Shown one piece after another: positions 17,118 to 24,587 of a stretch of 64,000 bases of DNA. This DNA is from Pseudogracilibacillus sp037892545 (GTDB lineage Bacteria > Bacillota > Bacilli > Bacillales > Amphibacillaceae), in the NCBI RefSeq assembly GCF_037892545.1, contig NZ_JBBKBG010000009.1:1-64000 (forward strand), in the 5' to 3' direction. Position 1 is the first letter of the stretch; every line of letters begins with the position of its first letter. A program made the position numbers and the translations under genes. The notes under the pieces are model-generated. The model worked only from the letters and a program-made list of their open reading frames with translations. It did no database searches and was not told the origin of the DNA.

Positions 17118-17282
17118 TTACTGTTTGTTTTGTTGCGATTTTTGATTTTGCTTTTTCACTTCCTCCGCAGTTGTTTCTTCTGCGAATTCCGTACCGTACT
17201 GTCCAGGTTGTGCTTGGGCTGAACGTTCATTTTGTTTTCTTACTTTTTGCACGTTCGTCCCTGCTTTTGACTTTTTCGGCAT
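17118..17282 (-). CDS. sspE: Gamma-type small acid-soluble spore protein
   Basis: A 54-residue protein rich in Gln, Asn, Lys and Glu, with GTNVQKVRKQNERS and GQYGTEFAEETTAEEVKKQN, the pattern of gamma-type SASP. In B. subtilis this protein is an amino-acid reserve for germinating spores and does not coat DNA. It has one copy of the EFA.ET core where B. subtilis SspE has two, so it is a short form. ATG 17282 lies five bases after GGAGGTGA. Expression in the forespore by SigG is expected, but I could not pick a confident SigG promoter. Confidence 0.92.
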   Translation of the reverse strand: MPKKSKAGTNVQKVRKQNERSAQAQPGQYGTEFAEETTAEEVKKQNQKSQQNKQ

Positions 17283-17341
17283 CGCTATCACCTCCGCAGT
17301 ACTTACGTTTCCCAATTCACCAAAAAATATCCGAATTTTCA

Positions 17342-18406
17342 TCAAATATATTGCTTAATTTTTAAATGGGAAACAGAAATTGGATAACTATCTAATGCTT
17401 CTTTTTTTACAAATTGGAATGTCGAAGGTTCTAAAAATGTATGAACTGTCATATCATAAACGAATAAATCCCATTTTATATGACTAAAAATATGTGTTAT
17501 ATTTTCTAACTGTCGGTTTATTGTCACCTTCATTTTTAAATTTTTTTCGACCATATTTTCAATCGAATCGATGGTAAGTAGTTCTTTTTCTATCATAGGA
17601 AATTGCCACATATTTGCTAGTAACCCTTCATTTGGCCGTTGTTCAATCGCAATATTTCCTGCTTGATCACGAATAATAAACGTATAATAGGCAATTTGCT
17701 TCTGTTTTTTCTTTTTTAATTTAATTGGTAAATCAGTTTGTATGCCTAGTTCAAATGCTCGACAGTTTTCACGTACAGGACAATGCAAACAGCTCGGAGA
17801 TGTCGGTGTACAAATAAGGGCACCTAATTCCATTAAACCTTGATTAAAATACGATGGATTTTCTTGTGAAATGATTTCTCGTACAATTGCTTCAAATTTT
17901 TTTCTCGTCCGTGGCTCACTAATATTATCCTTTATCGCAAGGACTCTAGATAGAACACGCATGACATTTCCATCTACTGCTGGTTCTGGGTCACCATATG
18001 CAATAGATGAAATTGCCCCTTTTGTATACGGACCAATCCCTTTCAATTTTCCGAGTCCTTCTGGTGTTTGTGGCATGATACCGTCATGTTCATTTACTAC
18101 TTCTTTTGCTGCAGTATGAAGGTTTCTTGCACGTGAATAATACCCGAGTCCTTCCCACATTTTTAATACCGATTGTTCGTCTGCTTTCGCCAAATGAAAG
18201 ATGGTTGGATATGTATCAATAAACCGGTTATAATAATCTATTACCGTATCGACCTTTGTTTGTTGCAACATAATTTCTGAAATCCAAATTTTATACGGAT
18301 CTCTCGTTTCACGCCAAGGCAAATCCCGTTTGTTTTCATCAAACCATTTAATCAAGCGCTTTTGAAAAGAATTTTTGTCAAAATTATGTAATGTTTTTTC
18401 CGTCAA
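17342..18406 (-). CDS. mutY: Adenine DNA glycosylase MutY
   Basis: A 354-residue base-excision enzyme removing adenine opposite 8-oxoguanine. It has the catalytic glutamate in SEIMLQQTKVDTV (about 43), a helix-hairpin-helix LKGIGPYTKGAI (about 125), the catalytic aspartate in PAVDGNVMRVLSR (about 145), and a 4Fe-4S loop with Cys spacing C-X6-C-X2-C-X5-C (CTPTSPSCLHCPVRENC). Residues from about 235 form the NUDIX-like 8-oxoG recognition domain. It diverges from yfhP and has the same neighbour order as B. subtilis yfhQ. Confidence 0.95.
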   Translation of the reverse strand: MTEKTLHNFDKNSFQKRLIKWFDENKRDLPWRETRDPYKIWISEIMLQQTKVDTVIDYYNRFIDTYPTIFHLAKADEQSVLKMWEGLGYYSRARNLHTAAKEVVNEHDGIMPQTPEGLGKLKGIGPYTKGAISSIAYGDPEPAVDGNVMRVLSRVLAIKDNISEPRTRKKFEAIVREIISQENPSYFNQGLMELGALICTPTSPSCLHCPVRENCRAFELGIQTDLPIKLKKKKQKQIAYYTFIIRDQAGNIAIEQRPNEGLLANMWQFPMIEKELLTIDSIENMVEKNLKMKVTINRQLENITHIFSHIKWDLFVYDMTVHTFLEPSTFQFVKKEALDSYPISVSHLKIKQYI

Positions 18407-18476
18407 AATCTCACATCCTTATGGTACAATTATAATATGAATAAACATACTAATTTAAAGGAGGGTTTCCACGATT

Positions 18477-19463
18477 ATGGATACTGGAACCCACGTTGTT
18501 ATGGGAATTGCACTCGGTGGATTAGCAACAATCGATCCTATCGTTGCGAATGACCCTACACTTTTTAACGCTGTATTAGTCGGTACTGTTGTCGGTTCTC
18601 AAGCACCTGACTTTGATACCATCTTAAAACTTAGAAATAATGCTGTATATATACGAAATCACCGAGGGATTACCCATTCCATTCCAGCGGTGATTTTTTG
18701 GGGAATTTTAATCTCCTCGATCATTTATATTTTTGTACCAGAAGTTAGTTTTTTACATTTATGGTTATGGACGTTTTTTGCTGTGATCATTCATGTATTT
18801 GTCGATATATTCAATGCATATGGAACCCAAGCATTGCGACCATTCAGAAGAAAATGGATTGCCCTTGGGTTCATCAATACGTTTGATTCGTATATTTTCT
18901 TTCTACATGTTGCTGGAATCATTGCATGGGCATTAGGGGCAAATCCAGCACAAACATTTATTGTCGTTTACATTGTCATCGCATTATATTATGTAAAAAG
19001 ATATTTGGATAAACGTAATATTGTACGAAAAATTCATGAATATTTCCCAGATACAGAATATATTGCTACTTCGCCAACGATGAAACAAAATGATTGGCGC
19101 GTGGCAATTACGACAAAAAATCGTTTTTATGTCGGAACCGTAAATAATGGCCATATTCAATTAATTGATGAATTTGAACGTGTCCCACTTCCGGATACAA
19201 AAATGATTAATATCGCCATAGCAGATAAAAATATTTCTGCTTTCCTTTCCTTCTCACCTGTATACCGTTGGGAAATCGTTGAAAATGACCGTTTCACAGA
19301 GGTCCGCTTCATCGATTTACGATATCGTGCAAAAGGATATTATCCATTTGTTGCAGTTGCACAAATAGATAAGGATGATCAAATTACAAACTCTTATACT
19401 GGTTGGATTTTCTCCGAACAAAAACTACAACGTAAATTATTATTTGGAGATAATGTAACATAA
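18477..19463 (+). CDS. yfhP: YfhP, inner-membrane metal-dependent hydrolase-like protein (YdjM family)
   Basis: A 328-residue protein. The N-terminal half has four or five hydrophobic segments and the family's histidine/aspartate motifs: MDTGTHVVMGIALGG, GSQAPDFDT, HRGITHSIP and HVFVDIFNAYGTQ. These give an H..D..HRG.TH..D pattern resembling phospholipase-C-like zinc sites (DUF457/YdjM). The C-terminal 130 residues are soluble and beta-rich. GGAGGG precedes the ATG by 11 bases. It has its B. subtilis place beside mutY. The activity is unproven. Confidence 0.85.
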   Translation: MDTGTHVVMGIALGGLATIDPIVANDPTLFNAVLVGTVVGSQAPDFDTILKLRNNAVYIRNHRGITHSIPAVIFWGILISSIIYIFVPEVSFLHLWLWTFFAVIIHVFVDIFNAYGTQALRPFRRKWIALGFINTFDSYIFFLHVAGIIAWALGANPAQTFIVVYIVIALYYVKRYLDKRNIVRKIHEYFPDTEYIATSPTMKQNDWRVAITTKNRFYVGTVNNGHIQLIDEFERVPLPDTKMINIAIADKNISAFLSFSPVYRWEIVENDRFTEVRFIDLRYRAKGYYPFVAVAQIDKDDQITNSYTGWIFSEQKLQRKLLFGDNVT

Positions 19464-19465
19464 AA

Positions 19466-19499
19466 CAAGCTGAGACAAGTTGTCTCAGCTCTTTTATTG
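19466..19499 (+). terminator. Terminator of yfhP
   Basis: Perfect arms AGCTGAGACA (19468-19477) and TGTCTCAGCT (19481-19490) with a 3-base loop and a T-rich tail. It overlaps the 3' end of convergent yfhH. Confidence 0.85.
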
Positions 19500-19829
19500 T
19501 TTTACGACATCTCCTAATAATGAAATTGGCAATGCTTCTTCGAGCTCATGTATTTCCCCTAATAAATTGATACGATGTCCCCATGCCATAATGCCATTTA
19601 TAAAATTAATTTTAAATTTATATCCAGGATCTCCTACTAATTGATGGGTATCCCCAGCATGAAATGAATCTGGATCTAACGTGTAAGATGTAACAATTTG
19701 AATTTTACGCTCTAAAATGGCTACCTTATTTACTTCTCCTAGCTGTTCTGCCTTTTGTCTTTCCTCCACTAGTTGTCCTAATTCTGTTCTTAATTGTTCC
19801 ACTGTATAATCACTATAACGAATACTCAT
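19494..19829 (-). CDS. yfhH: DUF1811 protein YfhH
   Basis: A 111-residue protein matching YfhH (DUF1811): RYSDYTVEQLRTELGQL, KAEQLGEVNKVAILERKI, FHAGDTHQL, F.INFINGIMAWGHR, ending in EEALPISLLG. Function unknown. ATG 19829 follows GAGGAGATG by five bases; an in-frame upstream start would overlap recX. It lies 23 bases after recX on the same strand, the order known in B. subtilis (recX-yfhH), so the two are probably one transcript. Confidence 0.85.
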   Translation of the reverse strand: MSIRYSDYTVEQLRTELGQLVEERQKAEQLGEVNKVAILERKIQIVTSYTLDPDSFHAGDTHQLVGDPGYKFKINFINGIMAWGHRINLLGEIHELEEALPISLLGDVVKQ

Positions 19830-19852
19830 TTTTTCATCTCCTCTATTGTATC

Positions 19853-20656
19853 TTACATACAATCACATTTATTTTCTACAAATTTATGGATTCGTTCCAT
19901 CGGGAAACCTTTTTGGTAAAGGGATGCCTTAAGACGTTCTTTCAATTCATAACCTTCATATTTTTTCTCTAGTTTTCGGTACAATTTTTCTCCTTGTTTT
20001 GCCAACTTTTCATTTTCTATTTCATCGTCCATTTCAACAGGAATTTCGGCTATCGCATCGACAATGACATCATTCGAAAAACCTTTTCGCAATAATGTTA
20101 GTGTAATTTGTTCTTTTCTTTTTTTGTATGGATGTTTACTCTTTTTGCGAAATTCTTTTTCCGCAAATTTATACACTTTCTTAAATTGTATTTCTCGTGT
20201 ATATTGTTGTAGCACTTTTTCAATAATCGAAGGACTAACACCTTTTTCCATTAACTCTTTTTTAATGACGTTCGGGCCTTTTGATGTTAATAAAATACGG
20301 TCTTTCACAAAAGCATTGGCAAACATTTCATCGTCTAATAGTTTCTCATGTATTAACCGCTCCATCGTCCTATCAATCATGACAGGATCGACTTCCTTTT
20401 TTTGTAAATAATGATATAATTCTTTACAAGAACGCATGCGATAACTTATATAATTCACCCCTAATAAATAGGCTTGTTGCCTCGTTTCCGTTTGTTGAAT
20501 ACGACTTATATCTTCTTCTGTTAATAGTTGGCCTTTATGTAAATGTTCTTTTATTAACGTATCTTCATCTACACTAAATGCATAAGCTTCATTTATAAAT
20601 ATATTATAGCGATTCGTCGATTTTTTTTGAGTAGTTATCTTCGTTATTTTGCTCAA
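19853..20656 (-). CDS. recX: RecA regulator RecX
   Basis: A 267-residue modulator of RecA filaments. It has the family N-terminus SKITKITTQKKSTNRYNIFINEAYAFSVDEDTL and three-helix RecX repeats, seen in RMRSCKELYHYLQKKEVD, FANAFVKDRILLTSKGPNVIKKELMEKGV and KGFSNDVIVDAI. I prefer TTG 20656, seven bases after GAGGTGAG; the alternative GTG 20668 lies inside that site. The length is normal for Bacillales, whose RecX is longer than in E. coli. Divergent yfhF lies next to it, as in B. subtilis. Confidence 0.92.
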   Translation of the reverse strand: MSKITKITTQKKSTNRYNIFINEAYAFSVDEDTLIKEHLHKGQLLTEEDISRIQQTETRQQAYLLGVNYISYRMRSCKELYHYLQKKEVDPVMIDRTMERLIHEKLLDDEMFANAFVKDRILLTSKGPNVIKKELMEKGVSPSIIEKVLQQYTREIQFKKVYKFAEKEFRKKSKHPYKKRKEQITLTLLRKGFSNDVIVDAIAEIPVEMDDEIENEKLAKQGEKLYRKLEKKYEGYELKERLKASLYQKGFPMERIHKFVENKCDCM

Positions 20657-20740
20657 TGATTGACTCACCTCTCTCTTTATTCTAACATGTATAGAGGATA
20701 ATGTTCGATCATTTAATATTTTAGAAAGTAGGTTAAAAAA

Positions 20741-21634
20741 TTGAATATATTAATGACTGGTGGGACAGGTTTTATCGGGTCTCATTTCATACAACGTTTA
20801 GTAACTGAAGGGCATCATGTGTATGTTTTAACACGTCACCCTAAAAAACATAAAGATACAGAACATATTTCATATATAAGTTTCCGTTATTCGATGAAAA
20901 AATTACCTTTTATTCATGCAGTGATTAATTTAGCTGGCGAATCTTTATTCGGTTTTTGGACGGAAGAAAAGAAAGAGAAAATTGTCGCTAGTAGAATAGC
21001 GGTAACAGAGAAATTAACAAATATGTTAATGCAAATGAAGGAAAAGCCGGAAGTGTTTATATCTGGTTCTGCAATTGGATTTTATGGTACTGCTGAAGAT
21101 ACTATTTTTACAGAATATACGAAAAGACCTAGCGGTGACTTCCTTGGAGAAGTAACGAGCAAATGGGAACGTGCTGCTAAAGTTGCAGAAGATTTAGGAG
21201 TTCGTACCGTATATGCTAGATTTGGAGTTGTGCTCGACAAGTATGAAGGTGCTTTACCACAAATGGCTCTACCTATAAAATTAGGTGTCGGTGGTACGAT
21301 TGGTTCAGGAGAACAATGGTTGTCATGGATTCATATTAATGATTGTGTCAATTTACTTTATTTCATTTTGAAAAATGACACAATGACGGGAGCGGTTAAT
21401 ATTACTGCACCACATCCGGTTCGTAATAAAGAATTTACAGCTAGCTTAGCTTCTATATTAAAACGCCCTAATTTATTCACCATTCCAACCCCAATTATAG
21501 GTAAGGTTGTTGGAGAAATGGGCCAATTAATTACAGAAGGGCAATATGTATTACCAAAAAAAGCGTTGCAACAAGATTTTATTTTCCATTACGAACATAT
21601 TATAGATGCGTTAGAAAATATTTATCAAAAATAA
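20741..21634 (+). CDS. yfhF: TIGR01777-type NAD(P)-binding epimerase YfhF (SDR39U1-like)
   Basis: A 297-residue Rossmann-fold protein. It has the nucleotide loop TGGTGFIGSHF at the N-terminus, AVINLAGES, SGSAIGFYG with the active-site tyrosine context, and WLSWIHINDCV, all typical of TIGR01777 epimerases. A DUF1731-type tail follows (RNKEFTASLASILKRP). The substrate is unknown. The start is TTG 20741 after AAAGTAGG. Placement beside recX is as in B. subtilis. Instead of a simple terminator, a 150-bp inverted-repeat element follows. Confidence 0.88.
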   Translation: MNILMTGGTGFIGSHFIQRLVTEGHHVYVLTRHPKKHKDTEHISYISFRYSMKKLPFIHAVINLAGESLFGFWTEEKKEKIVASRIAVTEKLTNMLMQMKEKPEVFISGSAIGFYGTAEDTIFTEYTKRPSGDFLGEVTSKWERAAKVAEDLGVRTVYARFGVVLDKYEGALPQMALPIKLGVGGTIGSGEQWLSWIHINDCVNLLYFILKNDTMTGAVNITAPHPVRNKEFTASLASILKRPNLFTIPTPIIGKVVGEMGQLITEGQYVLPKKALQQDFIFHYEHIIDALENIYQK

Positions 21635-21652
21635 AAAAGAATCTCCCCATAT

Positions 21653-21803
21653 AATTATAAGAGGTTGGGACAAATCAAACATAGATATCTAAAACACACT
21701 TGATCGCTTCGTGCGGTGCAAGAAATGGTTAGGTTAGCAACTGTCCATCATACAAACATACTTCTAATTTCTGCCCTCATTTTGTCTCAACCTCTTTATA
21801 ATT
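21653..21803. repeat. Long inverted-repeat element after yfhF
   Basis: The arms at 21653-21674 (AATTATAAGAGGTTGGGACAAA) and 21781-21803 are complementary apart from one bulge and one G-U type change. They are separated by about 106 bp that includes TAGATATCTA. No open frame is evident. The GAGGTTGGGACAAA arm resembles terminator-like repeats common in low-GC Gram-positive genomes. Together with the leader RNA it fills the 577 bases between yfhF and the GNAT gene. Confidence 0.65.
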
Positions 21804-21976
21804 GCTTATTTCCACGTAATAAAACGGTCCGTAAGAAACCCCCTTTCTACATGCATTTTTTTCGTAAACTTACTACACATAAAATCCTCCTGTAAACCTT
21901 GATATATCAACGTTCCATGTCCTAATATTTTTACGTTTTTTTGACAAAAAAATGCTTCCCTTTTCTCCCTTTTCCG

Positions 21977-21985
21977 TGTTAAAAT
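21977..21985 (+). promoter_or_regulatory. Extended -10 promoter for the leader RNA and GNAT gene
   Basis: TGTTAAAAT fits an extended -10 element (TGnTAnAAT). It would start transcription near 21992, about 15 bases before the closing stem. No good -35 is present at 17 bp. Confidence 0.5.
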
Positions 21986-22006
21986 GAATTAACAAAAAAA
22001 TAATGA

Positions 22007-22207
22007 CATAAGGGAAGGCAAATGGTGCGCCACCAGTTTACTGGTTCTAGTAGGTTCGATTCCTACCCCGAATTTATGTAGCTACTATCACTTAAATTCG
22101 TTGGGTGCCACCGAAACTTTTCCTTATGCATGCACCCTTCCTATGCCTAAATGATGGTAGATACATCTGTCACTTTTGTAACAATCTTATCATGAAGGAG
22201 GGTGCAT
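22007..22207 (+). ncRNA. Candidate cis-regulatory structured leader RNA (orphan riboswitch-like)
   Basis: The closing stem P1 is CATAAGGGAA (22007-22016) with TTTCCTTATG (22119-22128), 10 bp with one G-U. Inside are three elements. One is CCAG/CTGG (22033-22044). One is GTAGG-TTCGATT-CCTAC (22050-22066), a perfect tRNA T-arm look-alike. The third is CGAATTTA/TAAATTCG (22069-22076, 22093-22100). GGTGCGCCACC (22024-22034) and GGTGCCACC (22104-22112) could also interact. Directly after P1, ATGCACCCTTC (22130-22140) can pair over 11 bp with GGAGGGTGCAT (22197-22207), covering the Shine-Dalgarno of the next gene. GGAAGG (22013-22018) could instead pair with CCTTCC (22136-22141), which would break both helices. 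I do not recognise the class. Confidence 0.65.
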
Positions 22208-22211
22208 ACAG

Positions 22212-22769
22212 ATGCTAAAGAAACGTGAGTTACACGAAGTACCTGTATTATTTGAGTTATCTTCTCACCCTGACGTATATCCGTACGTCCGACATAAAGC
22301 TAAAACGAGCGATGAATTTTATTTTTTAACAAAACAGTTATTAGAACAAGAAGATTTTGGGACATTAATATCGCGAACAATCATTGATGAATTCGAACAG
22401 CCAATCGGCACGATCAATCTATATGATATTGAAAATAATAGTGGCTTTTTAGCTACATGGATTGGTAAACCTTATTTTGGAAAAGGATATAATAAGCTTG
22501 CGAAAGAAGCTTTTTTCGAAGAATTATTTTTCCTATCAACTATTGAAACCATCTTTATTAAAATTCGTAAATCGAATGCACGCTCCTTACGAGCGATTGC
22601 AAAACTAAACTATGTACAATATGCGAACACTTTATATCCTGATGTTTATAACAATATCAATAAAGAAGAGGAAGTGTATGACCTATTTGTAATCACCAAA
22701 GAAAATTATTCATCGTACGTTCAATTTGCTCAAGTCGGGGAGAGAGAAGAAGCGGAAGTCGTTTCTTAA
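22212..22769 (+). CDS. GNAT-family N-acetyltransferase (RimJ/RimL-like)
   Basis: A 185-residue acetyl-CoA-dependent transferase. The GNAT core is visible: TLISRTIIDEFEQPIGTINLYDIENNSGFLATWIGKPYFGKGYNKLAKEAFFEELF, with the acetyl-CoA loop at GKPYFGKGYN (about 92), then IETIFIKIRKSNARSLRAIAKLNY. The substrate is unknown; RimJ/L-type enzymes acetylate protein N-termini, antibiotics or small amines. The ribosome binding site AAGGAGGG can be masked by the upstream leader RNA, so translation is probably controlled. It is a single gene with a strong terminator. Confidence 0.85.
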   Translation: MLKKRELHEVPVLFELSSHPDVYPYVRHKAKTSDEFYFLTKQLLEQEDFGTLISRTIIDEFEQPIGTINLYDIENNSGFLATWIGKPYFGKGYNKLAKEAFFEELFFLSTIETIFIKIRKSNARSLRAIAKLNYVQYANTLYPDVYNNINKEEEVYDLFVITKENYSSYVQFAQVGEREEAEVVS

Positions 22770-22772
22770 ACA

Positions 22773-22836
22773 AAATCGTGAACTAAAAGAAACTTGTGAA
22801 TTTACACAAATAATCTTTTGGTTCACGATTTTTTAT
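22773..22836 (+). terminator. Terminator of the GNAT gene
   Basis: Perfect 11-bp outer arms AAATCGTGAAC/GTTCACGATTT, an inner TTGTGAATTTACACAA stem and a T-run. The next promoter starts within the T-run. Confidence 0.85.
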
Positions 22837-22874
22837 TTACACAGTTATATTCTTGTTATATAATATATATAACA
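22836..22874 (+). promoter_or_regulatory. Promoter with palindromic operator for the first GntR/ABC operon
   Basis: The -35 TTTACA (22836-22841), 17-bp spacer and -10 TATAAT (22859-22864). TGTTATATA (22854-22862) and TATATAACA (22866-22874) form a perfect 9-bp-arm palindrome over the -10 box, a likely site for the GntR protein encoded next. Confidence 0.7.
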
Positions 22875-22895
22875 CACAAACAAGAAGGTGATGAC

Positions 22896-23276
22896 ATGTA
22901 CATTTCATTAGATTTTGAATCAGAGGTACCTATTTATGAACAATTAAAAAATGAAATCATCATCGGCATTGCAAAAAAAGAACTCACGCCTGGTGAACGC
23001 CTTCCTTCTGTCCGGGCTTTAGCGAGTGATATTGGAATTAATTTACATACTGTGAATAAAGCTTATCAACAATTAAAACAGGATGGCTTTTTATTAATTC
23101 ATCGTCAACGTGGTGTTGTCGTCCATCCCGACGGACCCGAAAAGGCAGATGAAATATATAAAAAGCAGTTACATGAAACATTAAAACCTTTAATTGCTGA
23201 AGCATTATGTAAAGAAATCGATCAAAAGGAATTATTTGCAATGATGACAACTATTTTTGATGAATTAGGTAGGTGA
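22896..23276 (+). CDS. GntR-family regulator, YtrA subfamily
   Basis: A 126-residue repressor: a winged-helix N-terminus (ISLDFESEVPIYEQLKNEIIIGI, ERLPSVRALASDIGINLHTVNKAYQQLKQDGFL) and a short helical tail of about 45 residues. That size is the YtrA subfamily, which usually regulates a linked ABC transporter. ATG 22896 follows AAGGTGATG; the longer frame back to 22818 crosses the promoter and is not used. It heads a tight five-gene operon and probably represses it through the palindrome on the -10 box. The inducer is unknown; YtrA-type systems often respond to cell-envelope antibiotics. Confidence 0.88.
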   Translation: MYISLDFESEVPIYEQLKNEIIIGIAKKELTPGERLPSVRALASDIGINLHTVNKAYQQLKQDGFLLIHRQRGVVVHPDGPEKADEIYKKQLHETLKPLIAEALCKEIDQKELFAMMTTIFDELGR

Positions 23277-23281
23277 ATAAT

Positions 23282-24382
23282 ATGATAACAGCGTTTTTTT
23301 ATATAAGTATGCTCTTAATCATCGTATTTATTTTCAGTATTCTTCCATATATAACGAGGAAAACGGAGCAATTTGGTGTAACCATTCCATACAAAATTTA
23401 TAAGCGGACAGATTTAAAACAAATTAGAAAATCATATACTTTTTACACCATTTTACTAGGATTCATCATAGGATTGTTACAAATATGTTTACACATTTTC
23501 TTTGAAGAAACGGTGCAACATATCGGATTTACCATAAATACATTACTATTTATTATCCTCTCCTTTTTTGTATATCTACAATTTCATAAAAAAGTGAAAG
23601 CTATTAAAGCGAAGGAAAATTGGACAGTAGAGAAAAAACAGCGAACTGTTATCGATACTTCCTTTCATCATGAGAGAAATGTATTATCTAATTGGTTTTA
23701 CCTCATTCCACTTGTTATAACAATCGGAACAATCTTATATACATTTTTCATGTACGATAAAATGCCAAATGAACTTCCAATGCATACAAATGTTAATGGA
23801 GAAGTTCGCTATGATCCCAAAACACCATTTAATGTTCTACTGATGCCTGGAATGCAACTGTTTATGATTGGTTTGTTTTTCTTAATTAATATCATCATTA
23901 AAAAAGCAAAACAACAAATTCACGCAGCAAATCCTAAGGTATCAAAAATACAAAACCAATTATACCGAAAAAAGTGGTCGCGCTTTTTATTTATTTCATG
24001 TGTTTTAATGGTACTAATGTTTTCATTTATTCAATTAACGTTTATTCATCCTATATTTCAAAAATATGAAACACCAATAATACTCGTCATTATCGCCATC
24101 ATTTTAATTGGGTCAATTGTCTTATCGATTCGAACTGGGCAAGGAGGTAGTCGAATTAAGATTGATGATGACCAAATAGATGATCGTATGATAGACCGTG
24201 ATGAAGATGAACATTGGAAGTTAGGACAATTTTATTTCAATAAAAATGACCCTTCCATTTTTATTGAAAAACGTTTTGGAGTTGGGTGGACGAATAATTG
24301 GGCACATCCGATTTCATGGATATTGTTGTTATTAATTATTGGTACAGCTATTGGTATACCTTTACTATTAACAAATCTTTAA
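23282..24382 (+). CDS. DUF1648/DUF5808 membrane protein
   Basis: A 366-residue protein with about eight membrane helices. The middle has the DUF1648 pattern, with NELPMHTNVNGEVRYDPKTPF about 170 residues in. The C-terminal LGQFYFNKNDPSIFIEKRFGVGWTNNWAHP is a DUF5808 segment. DUF1648 proteins are related to the N-terminal part of SdpI, the immunity protein to the SDP toxin; they often sit with GntR regulators. ATG 23282 follows GGTAGGTG; GTG 23273 overlaps the gntR stop. A role in sensing or resisting an envelope-active peptide is inference only. Confidence 0.78.
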   Translation: MITAFFYISMLLIIVFIFSILPYITRKTEQFGVTIPYKIYKRTDLKQIRKSYTFYTILLGFIIGLLQICLHIFFEETVQHIGFTINTLLFIILSFFVYLQFHKKVKAIKAKENWTVEKKQRTVIDTSFHHERNVLSNWFYLIPLVITIGTILYTFFMYDKMPNELPMHTNVNGEVRYDPKTPFNVLLMPGMQLFMIGLFFLINIIIKKAKQQIHAANPKVSKIQNQLYRKKWSRFLFISCVLMVLMFSFIQLTFIHPIFQKYETPIILVIIAIILIGSIVLSIRTGQGGSRIKIDDDQIDDRMIDRDEDEHWKLGQFYFNKNDPSIFIEKRFGVGWTNNWAHPISWILLLLIIGTAIGIPLLLTNL

Positions 24383-24395
24383 GGAGGAAAATATA

Positions 24396-24587
24396 ATGGA
24401 TATTAATTGGAGTCTTATTGCACCACTACTTATTTTACAAGTAGTTTTAATGGTTGTTGCATTATTAGATATACGAAAAATGGAACAAACAAATGGACCT
24501 AAGTTTATTTGGGTTCTCATCATCATTTTTATTAGTACAATTGGTCCGATCGCCTACTTTATTTTTGGTAGAAAGGAATATGATTAA
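24396..24587 (+). CDS. Small PLDc_N-type membrane protein (YxlE-like)
   Basis: A 63-residue protein with two membrane helices joined by a short charged loop (LDIRKMEQTNGPKF) and the family end GPIAYFIFGRKE. This matches the PLDc_N domain (the N-terminal part of cardiolipin synthases found alone), as in B. subtilis YxlE. There is no catalytic HKD motif. It lies directly before an ABC ATPase and permease, the same arrangement as yxlE-yxlF-yxlG. Its TAA stop shares one base with the next start. Confidence 0.82.
   Translation: MDINWSLIAPLLILQVVLMVVALLDIRKMEQTNGPKFIWVLIIIFISTIGPIAYFIFGRKEYD

Noticed and set aside
21941..21946. TTGACA as -35 of the leader-RNA promoter
   Set aside because: It is 33 bases from TAAAAT, and there is no -10 at 16-18 bp.
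22104..22113. T-box leader because of GGGTGCCACCG
   Set aside because: It lacks the TGGN core of the T-box antiterminator bulge, a specifier loop and an aminoacyl-tRNA or amino-acid gene downstream.
22007..22128. tRNA gene because of the T-arm
   Set aside because: No upstream partner for an acceptor stem, no anticodon arm and no CCA; the space before the T-arm is too short.
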